Below, piece after piece: positions 46,146-54,223 of a DNA stretch of 64,000 bases. Below the pieces are notes generated by a model. That model saw only the letters and a list, made by a program, of their open reading frames with translations. It was not told the origin of the DNA and made no database searches. The position numbers and the translations under genes were made by a program. Source of the DNA: Vibrio profundi (GTDB lineage: Bacteria > Pseudomonadota > Gammaproteobacteria > Enterobacterales > Vibrionaceae); contig NZ_RZIS01000013.1 of assembly GCF_005281835.1 (NCBI RefSeq), positions 1 to 64,000 on the forward strand, written 5' to 3'. Numbering within the stretch: the first letter of the stretch is position 1; each line of letters starts with the position of its first letter.

Positions 46146-47078
46146 TTAAGCGCTATTAATCGGTAGCCAATACTCGACTTGGATATGATCTAACTCGGTA
46201 GACTCTAAAGTTTGATAGATTTCTAAATCAAACCCCTCTACACCTTGATGCCCAGACGCAGGCAGCCACTCAGAAAGCAACCATTCAACTGACTTGAAAA
46301 AGTCCTGTGGTCGGCCTTCAAAAGGAAGCACAGCGTATTCTTGAGCCGGTACATCGGCGATTTCAACATCGTCTGCATAACGCTTAAGATCTGAAGCTAG
46401 AATATCGTCGACTAGCAAACCCGCTAGATACGTCAGAGAATCCCCTTCCGCTCTTAAATCACTAGCAGATCCTACATCGCTATCTGTTCTAGTATCGATC
46501 ACCGCGTATTTGGTCTTAGGTATAGATTGAAGATCAGAAAATCGAGCGTCGAGTTCAGCCCAAACTTGAGGTATTTTTTGTGAAAAGTCCGGAGTATCAG
46601 ATAACAGGCCGTGAATCGTTGTACTCATACCCACAACCGAAAAAGCATCCTTATATTCTAAACGGACGCTAAAGAATCGAGAGCTAAACTCCTCTTCAAA
46701 ATCTTCACGCTTACGGAATGGCTGTTTAATACCGACTTTCTTGCCTTGTTTTTGGTATTCACGTGGCGACACTTTAAAGTACTGTTTAAAAGCACGACTA
46801 AACGCTATCTCAGAAGTAAACCCGTAAGCATAGGCGATATCTAACATGCGCTTTTCTTTTGTTAACACATCAAGAGCAGCCATTCCCAAACGCTGTTCTC
46901 GCACGTATTGAGCAACGCTAACGCCAGTATGATTCTGGAAAACACGCTGAAATTGCCAACGAGACCAACAGCTCATATCTGCTAACGTTTCTACCGACAG
47001 GGTCGCATCCAAATTGTTGTGGATATATTCCAATATCGTATCGACTCGGCCAAAGCTGTTATTACTGACTGTACTCAT
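46146..47078 (-). CDS. AraC-family regulator with GyrI-like effector domain
   Basis: The 310-residue protein has an N-terminal AraC DNA-binding domain: helix-turn-helix LADMSCWSRWQFQRVFQ (about 32-48) and a second one in IAYAYGFTSEIAFSRAFKQYF (about 81-101) with SPREYQ. The C-terminal half (about 135-310) resembles the GyrI-like small-molecule-binding fold, ending VEYWLPI. Such regulators respond to drugs or metabolites. It lies upstream of the siderophore receptor on the same strand with a 163-bp gap carrying Fur sites, so it may regulate that gene, but this is inference. Confidence 0.87.
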   Translation of the reverse strand: MSTVSNNSFGRVDTILEYIHNNLDATLSVETLADMSCWSRWQFQRVFQNHTGVSVAQYVREQRLGMAALDVLTKEKRMLDIAYAYGFTSEIAFSRAFKQYFKVSPREYQKQGKKVGIKQPFRKREDFEEEFSSRFFSVRLEYKDAFSVVGMSTTIHGLLSDTPDFSQKIPQVWAELDARFSDLQSIPKTKYAVIDTRTDSDVGSASDLRAEGDSLTYLAGLLVDDILASDLKRYADDVEIADVPAQEYAVLPFEGRPQDFFKSVEWLLSEWLPASGHQGVEGFDLEIYQTLESTELDHIQVEYWLPINSA

Positions 47079-47544
47079 CGCCCACTACACTCTCAATTCT
47101 TACAGGATCGAATCATACCTTCTCGAAAGCATTGGATCAAAATGAGCCTAATACCCTTACTGTGTGCCATAAAACATCGTTCTAACTTTTAGTTTGAGTG
47201 CACCGACGAAACGAAACACCCAATATTATCAATCCTATTGCACATGCCGAGCGTGCCACTAAATAATTTTCACCAACAATTGCAATGCCTCATTTTCCAA
47301 TTTGTGCGCCACTTAATTATGAAACGCCGTACCCAATCCTTACATCGACAAGTTTGCATTACTTATTGAACCAAGTGCACATAAATACACATCCAATTGC
47401 GTAACCATTCAGCAAAGTTCTGTTTTCAGCCTAAACTGACAAATTGAGTAATAACATCTAACCCTTTAAAATATAGGCTTTTATTATAAAGATCAGGATG
47501 ATTTATAAAGGCAGTTCAGCGTTCAAATTGTTTATGGAGAAACA
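47079..47544. other. Gene-free region between divergent regulator and cyclase genes
   Basis: No gene or structured RNA was recognised in these 466 bp. It should hold two divergent promoters. Confidence 0.5.
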
Positions 47545-49287
47545 ATGAAGAAGAAGTCGTTTGGTCAGTTTCAATATTTCCCTATCGCCGCTCTAGCGAT
47601 CTCAATGGTTGTAGGAGGTTACTTCTATAATCGAACTTTAGATGACTGGCTGACCAAAATCGTCAGTGGTTATATGATTGGGTTAATCGATGATGTTGCC
47701 TATCAAATTCAAGAACAGAATCTCGATCTCTACGACATGGGCTCTTACGAAATCGATGAATACCTTAGCACCATGCCGCAAGCCAATTTTGGCCGCAGAT
47801 TTACTATTGTCCATAGCTCAGGGAGAGTATTGGGTGACTCGCAGCTCAACGAACGCGAATTAATCCTGCTCGACGACCACAGTAAACGCCCAGAAATTAT
47901 TGCCGCACTTGCGGGAAAAGCCGGGGTTTCCAAACGACATAGCCCTACTCTCAACCAAGATCTTCTCTACGTAGCTAAAAAGCTCGAACTTCCTCTTGAT
48001 GAACATGGCCACGATGCCACCTATGTATTGCGTCTTGCGATGCCAATGACCACCTTACATGCCATGGCAAGGGATCTAGAATTCATTGTCTTCACCTTAA
48101 TGGGCAGCTCGCTTCTCGTGTTGATCTGTACGTCTTGGCTGAGTAACCGTAAGATTTTCCACTTAGTGAATAATGAACGAGACAAACAAGAAGAACGCAT
48201 TCGAAAAAGCACCCAAGAGATTGAGCTTTTACATAGGCTAGCCAACATGCTCGCTGCGTGTAACAACATTAACGAAGCGCAAAAAGTCGTTGCTGATATC
48301 GTTCCACGAATCCTCGGCGACATTAACGGCTGTGTTTCTATTATGCGTGAATCGCGTAACCAACTCGAAGTGAAACTCGACTGGGGCGGTGAATGGCCAG
48401 CGAATCGTGTATACGCACCTCACGATTGTTGGGCACTTCGTAAAGGTAAACACCACCTTTCACAAGATGAACACCACAATCTACCTTGCAGCCACATGGA
48501 TCAATGTGAAGAAACAGGGCTTACCCTATGTGTTCCTCTTACGGCACACGGCAATACCGTTGGTATGTTCCACTTGTATTTAGCGCAGCATGCCAGCCAG
48601 TTTTCAGAAGAAACTAAACAATTGGCGTTTACTATCGCTGAACATTTAGGCTTAGCGCTGGCTAATTTAAGCTTACAAGAAAAACTACGCTCTCAAGCGC
48701 TTAGTGATCCACTCACTGGGCTATTCAACCGCCGATTCTTTGAAGAAGCGATCGAGAATGAATGGACCAAAGCCGGACAAACTCAAGTGCCTTTATCTTT
48801 GTTGATGCTCGATTTGGATCACTTCAAACGCTTCAACGACAACTTTGGCCACGATGCAGGTGACTACGTACTGAAAGAAGTATCGAACTTACTTAAAAGG
48901 GTAATAGGTGAAGAACATGTAGCTTGCCGATTAGGCGGAGAGGAACTGGCAGTGCTCAGTCCAAATTGCGATATCGAGCAATCCATGGTGCTAGCCAATA
49001 AGATTGTTGAATCCGTCCGAGAGCTTCATCTCGACATGAAAGGGCTATCGCTTGGGCAGCTAGGTGTTTCGATTGGTGTAACTACTTACCCGGATTTGAA
49101 CGCCCCTACTGAAGAACTGATCAAATCGGCAGACACAGCCTTATACCAAGCTAAAGACAACGGCCGTAGCCAAGCCATCCATACCAATATTAATGCTCGC
49201 CCAGTAAAAAAAGAAGCGAGTGTAGCGAAGGCAACACCTGAAGTGCTTACCGCTAAAAACGTTGAGCCAATTAACGCCAACAAATAA
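47545..49287 (+). CDS. Diguanylate cyclase with periplasmic sensor and Cys/His-containing GAF domain
   Basis: A 580-residue protein. One membrane segment at about 11-27 and another at about 179-197 bracket a periplasmic sensor (HSSGRVLGDS at 90-99). A coiled coil (about 205-235) leads to a GAF domain (about 238-375) with DCWALRKGKHH (294-304) and LPCSHMDQCE (313-322), a Cys/His set that could bind metal or react to redox. The GGDEF domain has GGEEL at 464-468, a conservative last-residue change, and MLDLDHFKRFND, so activity is plausible. There is no I-site. The last 40 residues are a low-complexity tail. TGGAG precedes the ATG. Confidence 0.88.
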   Translation: MKKKSFGQFQYFPIAALAISMVVGGYFYNRTLDDWLTKIVSGYMIGLIDDVAYQIQEQNLDLYDMGSYEIDEYLSTMPQANFGRRFTIVHSSGRVLGDSQLNERELILLDDHSKRPEIIAALAGKAGVSKRHSPTLNQDLLYVAKKLELPLDEHGHDATYVLRLAMPMTTLHAMARDLEFIVFTLMGSSLLVLICTSWLSNRKIFHLVNNERDKQEERIRKSTQEIELLHRLANMLAACNNINEAQKVVADIVPRILGDINGCVSIMRESRNQLEVKLDWGGEWPANRVYAPHDCWALRKGKHHLSQDEHHNLPCSHMDQCEETGLTLCVPLTAHGNTVGMFHLYLAQHASQFSEETKQLAFTIAEHLGLALANLSLQEKLRSQALSDPLTGLFNRRFFEEAIENEWTKAGQTQVPLSLLMLDLDHFKRFNDNFGHDAGDYVLKEVSNLLKRVIGEEHVACRLGGEELAVLSPNCDIEQSMVLANKIVESVRELHLDMKGLSLGQLGVSIGVTTYPDLNAPTEELIKSADTALYQAKDNGRSQAIHTNINARPVKKEASVAKATPEVLTAKNVEPINANK

Positions 49288-49322
49288 CCGACATCTAACA
49301 ACGTCGTTGATGATATGAAAAA

Positions 49323-49351
49323 TGGCTACGAATGATCGTAGCCACTTTTTT
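49323..49351 (+). terminator. Terminator of the GAF diguanylate cyclase gene
   Basis: TGGCTACGA/TCGTAGCCA perfect stem with a three-base loop, followed by CTTTTTTTA, 36 bp after the stop. Confidence 0.88.
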
Positions 49352-49403
49352 ATGCGTTAAGTGTTGCTGACATTACAACGCTATATCCAAAGAAGTGACG
49401 TTG

Positions 49404-51038
49404 TTACGCAGGAACCGCCCTCTCTTTGAAAAACGCCAAGCTGTCTTTTTGTAACGCGGCTTGCGTCGAAAGTTCGTTAGCGGTCTGCTGTGTTTGGTTA
49501 ATCGCGGTTACATTCTGATTCACCAAGTCTGAAGTGGTATTTATGTTCTTGGCGATACTTTCTGTAACGGTCGACTGCTCTTGTGATGCGGTCGCAACAA
49601 TGGCGTTAATCTCAGAAATAGTCTCCACCGATTCAGTGATTGCGTAAAACGACTGCTGAACATTTTCTGCGATGTCTACAGAGTTACGAATCAAACGCAT
49701 GTTCTCACTCATATTCTCATGTGCATTTTCAGACTGAGCCTGGAGCTTTGAGATTATCTCTTGAATATTAATGGTCGATGCTTGAGTCTTTCCTGCCAAC
49801 TGGCGAACTTCGTCTGCCACTACCGCGAAGCCTCGTCCGTGCTCCCCTGCTCGCGCAGCTTCAATTGCCGCATTCAAAGCAAGCAAGTTAATCTGGTTAG
49901 AAATCGTTTCAATCACTTCAGTAACCGTACCTATCTCGTTGGAGTAATCCTTAAGTTCGGTAATAATCGACGACGTCATTTGTACAGAGTCGTTGATCTG
50001 ATTAGTTAAACTGATCGACTCACCTAATTGCTGGTTACCTGCATTCACATTCTCAATCGCAACTTTTGCCGCTTCTTCCGCATTGGATGCGTTTATGCTG
50101 ACTTCTTGAGAAGTAGAAGCCAACTGGCTCACTGCAGCCGATACTTCTTCTACTTGTCGTAATTCAACTTCCGTGTTCTTGAGAGTCTCTCCCATCACTG
50201 CGGTAAGCTCTTCAGAAGACGACGCAACTGTATCCGACACGGTACGTAATTGTGAGGTTGTATTGGAAAGCCTTTCAATACTCGTGTTGTAAATCGCACT
50301 GAGACTGGAGAACTCATTAGAGCTTTCTTTATATTCAATCTTACGGTTCAAGTCTCCCGACTCCAGTGAAGCCATCGCCTCTGTAAACTTACGCACATTC
50401 TCAATAATCAGCTTGTAGATGCCGTAAGCCACCAGCAAGAACACAAATACGGAGGCTCCTATGGTCACCAAGGTACTCATTTCAAAACGTTTGAACTCAT
50501 TATCCAATGATTCTGAACGGATTTTTATTAGGCGAGATTCTTCACTTCTCGCTGAAGACAACAAATCGCGGATGCCATCTACGTACTTCTTGCCTTCTTT
50601 CTTATTGATGTACTCAGAAACATCACCAGAGCTTTGAAGCACGCCAAACCCTTTCTCAATAACATTTTGCTGCCACTGACCAAGCAGAGATTTAACTCGT
50701 TTAAACCTTTCTGTTTGTGCTGGGTTGTCGCTAGTTAAACTTAAGAGTCGATCTAAATCCTTTTGAATATTTGTTTTACCAGACTCATACGGTTCCAAAA
50801 AATCACTGTTACTGGTTAGCATGAAGCCTCGATAGCCCGTTTCAATATTTACCAACTCAATAACAGCGTGGTCAATCTTCTGAATAACCTCATAGGTATG
50901 CTCTACCGCAGCGTTAGACTCAATCGTATCATCGATAGATGAAATATTTAGGAAGAAGATTGTCGTGTAAGAAACTGCCACCAAAAATAGTAGCACCCCC
51001 AATTGATGAGATGTTTTTAAGTTATTTAAAATTTTCAT
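49404..51038 (-). CDS. Methyl-accepting chemotaxis protein with CHASE3-like sensor
   Basis: A 544-residue chemoreceptor. Membrane segments at about 12-30 and 190-210 enclose a helical periplasmic domain with the CHASE3 hallmark ETGYRGFMLT (about 65-74). A HAMP-like segment follows (about 212-265), then the signalling domain with hairpin tip NLLALNAAIEAARAGEHGRG and FAVVADEVRQLAGKTQ. The C-terminus (FFKERAVPA) has no CheR-binding pentapeptide. It is the last gene of a set with cheW-like and EAL genes upstream on the same strand, 126 bp away. The ligand is unknown. Confidence 0.92.
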   Translation of the reverse strand: MKILNNLKTSHQLGVLLFLVAVSYTTIFFLNISSIDDTIESNAAVEHTYEVIQKIDHAVIELVNIETGYRGFMLTSNSDFLEPYESGKTNIQKDLDRLLSLTSDNPAQTERFKRVKSLLGQWQQNVIEKGFGVLQSSGDVSEYINKKEGKKYVDGIRDLLSSARSEESRLIKIRSESLDNEFKRFEMSTLVTIGASVFVFLLVAYGIYKLIIENVRKFTEAMASLESGDLNRKIEYKESSNEFSSLSAIYNTSIERLSNTTSQLRTVSDTVASSSEELTAVMGETLKNTEVELRQVEEVSAAVSQLASTSQEVSINASNAEEAAKVAIENVNAGNQQLGESISLTNQINDSVQMTSSIITELKDYSNEIGTVTEVIETISNQINLLALNAAIEAARAGEHGRGFAVVADEVRQLAGKTQASTINIQEIISKLQAQSENAHENMSENMRLIRNSVDIAENVQQSFYAITESVETISEINAIVATASQEQSTVTESIAKNINTTSDLVNQNVTAINQTQQTANELSTQAALQKDSLAFFKERAVPA

Positions 51039-51084
51039 AATACTTTTGTTTAGATGTAATTAACTACCTCACTACAATAGCAAG

Positions 51085-51146
51085 GTCAGTAATAATTAAG
51101 TGTTTATGGTTTACTTATTGTTAGTGGTCAGGTTTTAATTACTGAC
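51085..51146. repeat. Inverted repeat between cheW-like and MCP genes
   Basis: GTCAGTAAT (51085-51093) and ATTACTGAC (51138-51146) are exact inverted copies, 44 bp apart. They could be an operator or an mRNA structure separating MCP from cheW expression. Confidence 0.45.
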
Positions 51147-51164
51147 TTTAAAGTATAAACCGTT

Positions 51165-51641
51165 CTAATTAGAAACCATTTCATTTGTCATACTTGAAAC
51201 GATTTCTTCTATATTGAGAATAAATACCAGCTTATCTTCTAATCGCGCAGCACCAATAATCGATGATGATTCTAGTGGATCAGAAAGTTCATCCATAACT
51301 TCGATATTATCTTTAGCAATTCGATAAATCCGGCTAATAGAATCAATTAGAAACCCATAAGTTGAACCAGAAAAGTCAGTCACAATAACAAACTGCTCTT
51401 CTGGCTCTAAGTAATCCGATAGGCCTAGTAAACGGGACAAGTGTATCAAAGGTGTGATTTTCTCCCTTGAGGTAAAAACGCCAATCACGTCTTCACCGCC
51501 TTTGGGGTACTCCGTCAGTTCAGGGAAACGAATCACTTCCCTTACTTTATCGACATTAATTCCATAATGAGAAGTGATCTTCTTACCGTTTGAATCTGTT
51601 TTAACCAGTTGAAATTCAACAATTTCGAGTTCTTCATTCAT
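51165..51641 (-). CDS. CheW-like chemotaxis coupling protein
   Basis: The 158-residue protein is a single CheW domain. FQLVKTDSNGKKITSHYGINVDKVREVIRF matches the opening strands, followed by VIGVFTSREKITPLIHLSRLLG and the C-terminal IIGAARLEDKLVFILNIEEIV. There is no receiver domain, so it is not CheV. CheW links receptors to the kinase CheA. It starts seven bases after the stop of the EAL gene and precedes the MCP gene, so the three are probably one unit. No cheA is nearby; it must plug into a kinase encoded elsewhere, or act as a partner of the local EAL protein. Confidence 0.9.
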   Translation of the reverse strand: MNEELEIVEFQLVKTDSNGKKITSHYGINVDKVREVIRFPELTEYPKGGEDVIGVFTSREKITPLIHLSRLLGLSDYLEPEEQFVIVTDFSGSTYGFLIDSISRIYRIAKDNIEVMDELSDPLESSSIIGAARLEDKLVFILNIEEIVSSMTNEMVSN

Positions 51642-51648
51642 AATACAG

Positions 51649-52386
51649 CTATATTGTTAAGTTATGTTCGCCTATCAATTGAGGCTTTTTAAATAAGTAA
51701 CCTTGGAACAAGCGAAACCCCATACCGAGTAGCCTATTCAGTTCCTCTAGTGTCTCCACTCCCTCGAATACGATAGGAATATCCGCTCCTACCATTTGTT
51801 GTAGTACCTTATGCTCTAGCGCCAAGTTAGCGTTCATTAATTGAGAGCTATCAATTTTAATACACTCTAAATTGTCTATATTTAAACGTTCAAAATCTTC
51901 ATCTATAAAACAGAAGTCATCAACAACAAAGTTAATATTCTCGGTATCATATAAGCGCATCAACTTCTGAATACTTTCATTAAGACCCACTACATCACAT
52001 TCATTCTCTACAATCTCAAAATATACACGCTTACCACTACTGTACATGCTGTCTATTAATAACTTAGCAAAACTGAGTACATGTATAGGAAGTTGAGTTA
52101 TACAATCCATTATTGTTTCAGGATATACATTGATAAATACTTTATCGGTATCCAGATAGATTGAATTTAACAAATGTAATGTCACTATTCTTAAATCTAG
52201 TTCACTTGAATAGTATTCACTCATAAACTCTTCAGGAGAGATAAATACTCCATCTGAGTAAACTCGTAGCAAAAATTCATAAGCGTAGATTTCGTTAGCG
52301 TCATTTATTATGGGCTGAATTGCACTGTGCAATGTGTACTGTTCATACTTCAACGAATATGAACTTTTCATCTTTACTATTTTCAT
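51649..52386 (-). CDS. Stand-alone divergent EAL-domain protein
   Basis: From ATG 52386, with GAAGGTG upstream, the product has 245 residues and is only an EAL fold, without GGDEF, membrane or sensor parts. Expected catalytic residues are mostly kept: E37 in EFLLR, N86, E124, D156 and D157, K177 in IKID, E208 and E211 in FEGVET and Q228 in QGYLF. The motif is EFL, not EAL, and the loop-6 sequence DDFGTG is replaced by DDFCFID. Phosphodiesterase activity is therefore uncertain; it could be a weak enzyme or a c-di-GMP sensor. It is the first gene of an EAL-CheW-MCP set. An upstream start at 52455 is less likely. Confidence 0.85.
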   Translation of the reverse strand: MKIVKMKSSYSLKYEQYTLHSAIQPIINDANEIYAYEFLLRVYSDGVFISPEEFMSEYYSSELDLRIVTLHLLNSIYLDTDKVFINVYPETIMDCITQLPIHVLSFAKLLIDSMYSSGKRVYFEIVENECDVVGLNESIQKLMRLYDTENINFVVDDFCFIDEDFERLNIDNLECIKIDSSQLMNANLALEHKVLQQMVGADIPIVFEGVETLEELNRLLGMGFRLFQGYLFKKPQLIGEHNLTI

Positions 52387-52681
52387 TTCACCTTCGACAG
52401 AAATAACGTTAATCAGTCGAATATAAAAACCACGACCAGACACAAGATGTAACACATTGTACGAATCTCACTCGAAGGTAATACAGTAATTTTACGCAAT
52501 TAACAGATTAATCATTTGATATAGCTTTCAACAAAATCCATTACAGGATCGCCATATAATAAACTTATATTTAACATGGTTATTTACACCACTTTTACAT
52601 CGAAGATATCTTTAGCGGGCCATAATAGGTAAAATTGTGCTAAGGCTATGAATAAAACTACAAATAACAACAAGGACTTAT

Positions 52682-53287
52682 ATGAATCACTCTTCTTGGC
52701 TAGCTACTCTTATTGCAACGTTTGGGCTCAATGCAGCCGCATTCGCCCAACAAGACACGCCAGAAACTCCTGGGGAGCGTCAAGGCGGCTTCTATATTGG
52801 TGCTGATTTATCTGGCTACAATACTGTCGACCTACAAGTAGGCAGCACCACTTCACAAAAAACCGGTGATTTGGGCGACTTTGGTTTCAACATCGTGGGC
52901 GGTTACGAATTTAACACTCACAAAGTCATTAAACTTGGGGTGGAAGCAGAATACCGAAAACTAGGCTCTGTGGAGTATCAGGATACGCTCAAGCTAAAAG
53001 GAGACGCTCTGTTTGTAAACGTTAAGCCAAAATTTATCGTCAATTACGATTACGCGGATGTATACGTTTCATTACTTGCTGGGGTTGGTAGCCTAGATTT
53101 AGAGGCAAGCGCCAATGGCACTTCGGCTTCACAAACAGAAGCTGGGGTTCAAATAGGTGCTGAGATCGGCGTTATCCTCACTCACAACATTGACCTTCAT
53201 GCAGGCTATCGCGCCGCCTACGCATCAGTAGATAGCCTTGATGTAACGGTGGGCAGTGGATATGCTGGAGTTCGCTATCACTTTTAG
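52682..53287 (+). CDS. Small outer-membrane beta-barrel protein (OmpA-barrel/AcfA-like)
   Basis: A 201-residue protein with a signal peptide ending AAAFAQ and an eight-strand-like barrel: GGFYIGADLSGYN, FGFNIVGGYEFN, IKLGVEAEYRKL, DALFVNVKPKF, DVYVSLLAGVG, GVQIGAEIGVIL, IDLHAGYRAAYA and a terminal GYAGVRYHF. It is similar in layout to outer-membrane porin-family barrels. The function is unknown; adhesion or structural roles are possible. AAGGA precedes the ATG. It is monocistronic and divergent from the EAL-CheW-MCP set, with a terminator shared with the tad-like genes. Confidence 0.8.
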   Translation: MNHSSWLATLIATFGLNAAAFAQQDTPETPGERQGGFYIGADLSGYNTVDLQVGSTTSQKTGDLGDFGFNIVGGYEFNTHKVIKLGVEAEYRKLGSVEYQDTLKLKGDALFVNVKPKFIVNYDYADVYVSLLAGVGSLDLEASANGTSASQTEAGVQIGAEIGVILTHNIDLHAGYRAAYASVDSLDVTVGSGYAGVRYHF

Positions 53288-53291
53288 AAAT

Positions 53292-53313
53292 AAAGCCGAC
53301 GATGGTCGGCTTT
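53292..53313. terminator. Bidirectional terminator between barrel and tad-like genes
   Basis: AAAGCCGAC/GTCGGCTTT stem with a four-base loop, flanked by T- or A-rich bases on both sides. Confidence 0.75.
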
Positions 53314-53342
53314 ACTTATTCAAATATAGAAACGGCTGAGCA

Positions 53343-53795
53343 TCAGCAATCAGTATCCACATCATTGGGAACAAGCCCAAGGCTTTCACTGGGTATTGTC
53401 GTTTCAAAGCTTGGTAAAGTAATTAACCCACTATCACCCAAAAAATTTAAGATAGTAATAAACTGGTAATCAAGATCGACCGCCCTTGCTCGTACAAACC
53501 TCACATCTTCAGAGCTGGGGCCAACCAACACACTCCCGCTTCCGTCTAAGTAGTCAATTTCGATATTTTCGTTTTCTATCGCTGAGATGTAACTGTTTGA
53601 AGATATGTAGTTTTTGATCCCAACATCTCCAATTTGGCAAACAGAAGCCATACGCGCAGCCGCCCTCACCGCTTCATTGACCCCCTGCATCGAGTACATA
53701 AAGTGCCCAAAAGAGACGATCGCCAACAGGATCAACATCATGAACGAAGACATCAAAGTAAATTCAATGATCGTAATACCACTTAACCTTTTCAT
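53343..53795 (-). CDS. TadE-like pseudopilin
   Basis: A 150-residue protein with an N-terminal GITIIEFTLMSSFMMLILLAIVSFG (6-30), the TadE-type pseudopilin segment with a Glu after the cleavage region. VNEAVRAAARMASVCQ (39-54) is typical of TadE/TadF. It has a Cys near the end. TadE and TadF are minor pseudopilins of Flp (tight adherence) pili. The start codon overlaps the preceding stop as ATGA, indicating translational coupling in a three-gene operon. Confidence 0.85.
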   Translation of the reverse strand: MKRLSGITIIEFTLMSSFMMLILLAIVSFGHFMYSMQGVNEAVRAAARMASVCQIGDVGIKNYISSNSYISAIENENIEIDYLDGSGSVLVGPSSEDVRFVRARAVDLDYQFITILNFLGDSGLITLPSFETTIPSESLGLVPNDVDTDC

Positions 53796-54223
53796 TGGAC
53801 GATTCTCATTACAGTTGAAGCATTCATAGGAACAGCCAGAGAGATTTCTGTCGCGGGAATGGTGGAGACAAATTTGGGTTCAAAGGTATAAACAGCAGAC
53901 ACAGTTACATAAAGATTGTTCTCGCAGCTCACAGTGATGTCACTTGTTTGCCAATTATTCAATAACGCCGATGTTCCTGCATTAAGCGTCCCATAAACTA
54001 CTAGTTGTTTAATATCACTCTGATCCGCCATAACAGGGCCGCAACCCGAGGCGTCCGTTTGAGTGGAAGCGTACCTAGCGCCAACTCTCACAGCTTTGTT
54101 TAACGTATTTAGCTCAATGAAAACACGAGCAACTTCTAAAACACCGACTAGCAAAAGCAATAATACAGGTATGCCAATAACCAACTCGACGGCAGCAAGT
54201 CCTTTCTGTTTAAGTAAACTCAT
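53792..54223 (-). CDS. TadE/TadF-like pseudopilin
   Basis: The 143-residue protein opens with GLAAVELVIGIPVLLLLLVGVLEVARVF (8-35), a TadE-like signal and helix with conserved Glu, followed by NKAVRVGARYAS (about 42-53). Two Cys may form a disulfide (C60 region and C92 region). It overlaps both neighbours by four bases (ATGA), so all three genes are coupled. It presumably acts as a minor pseudopilin along with the TadE-like protein and TadG-like protein. Confidence 0.85.
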   Translation of the reverse strand: MSLLKQKGLAAVELVIGIPVLLLLLVGVLEVARVFIELNTLNKAVRVGARYASTQTDASGCGPVMADQSDIKQLVVYGTLNAGTSALLNNWQTSDITVSCENNLYVTVSAVYTFEPKFVSTIPATEISLAVPMNASTVMRIVQ

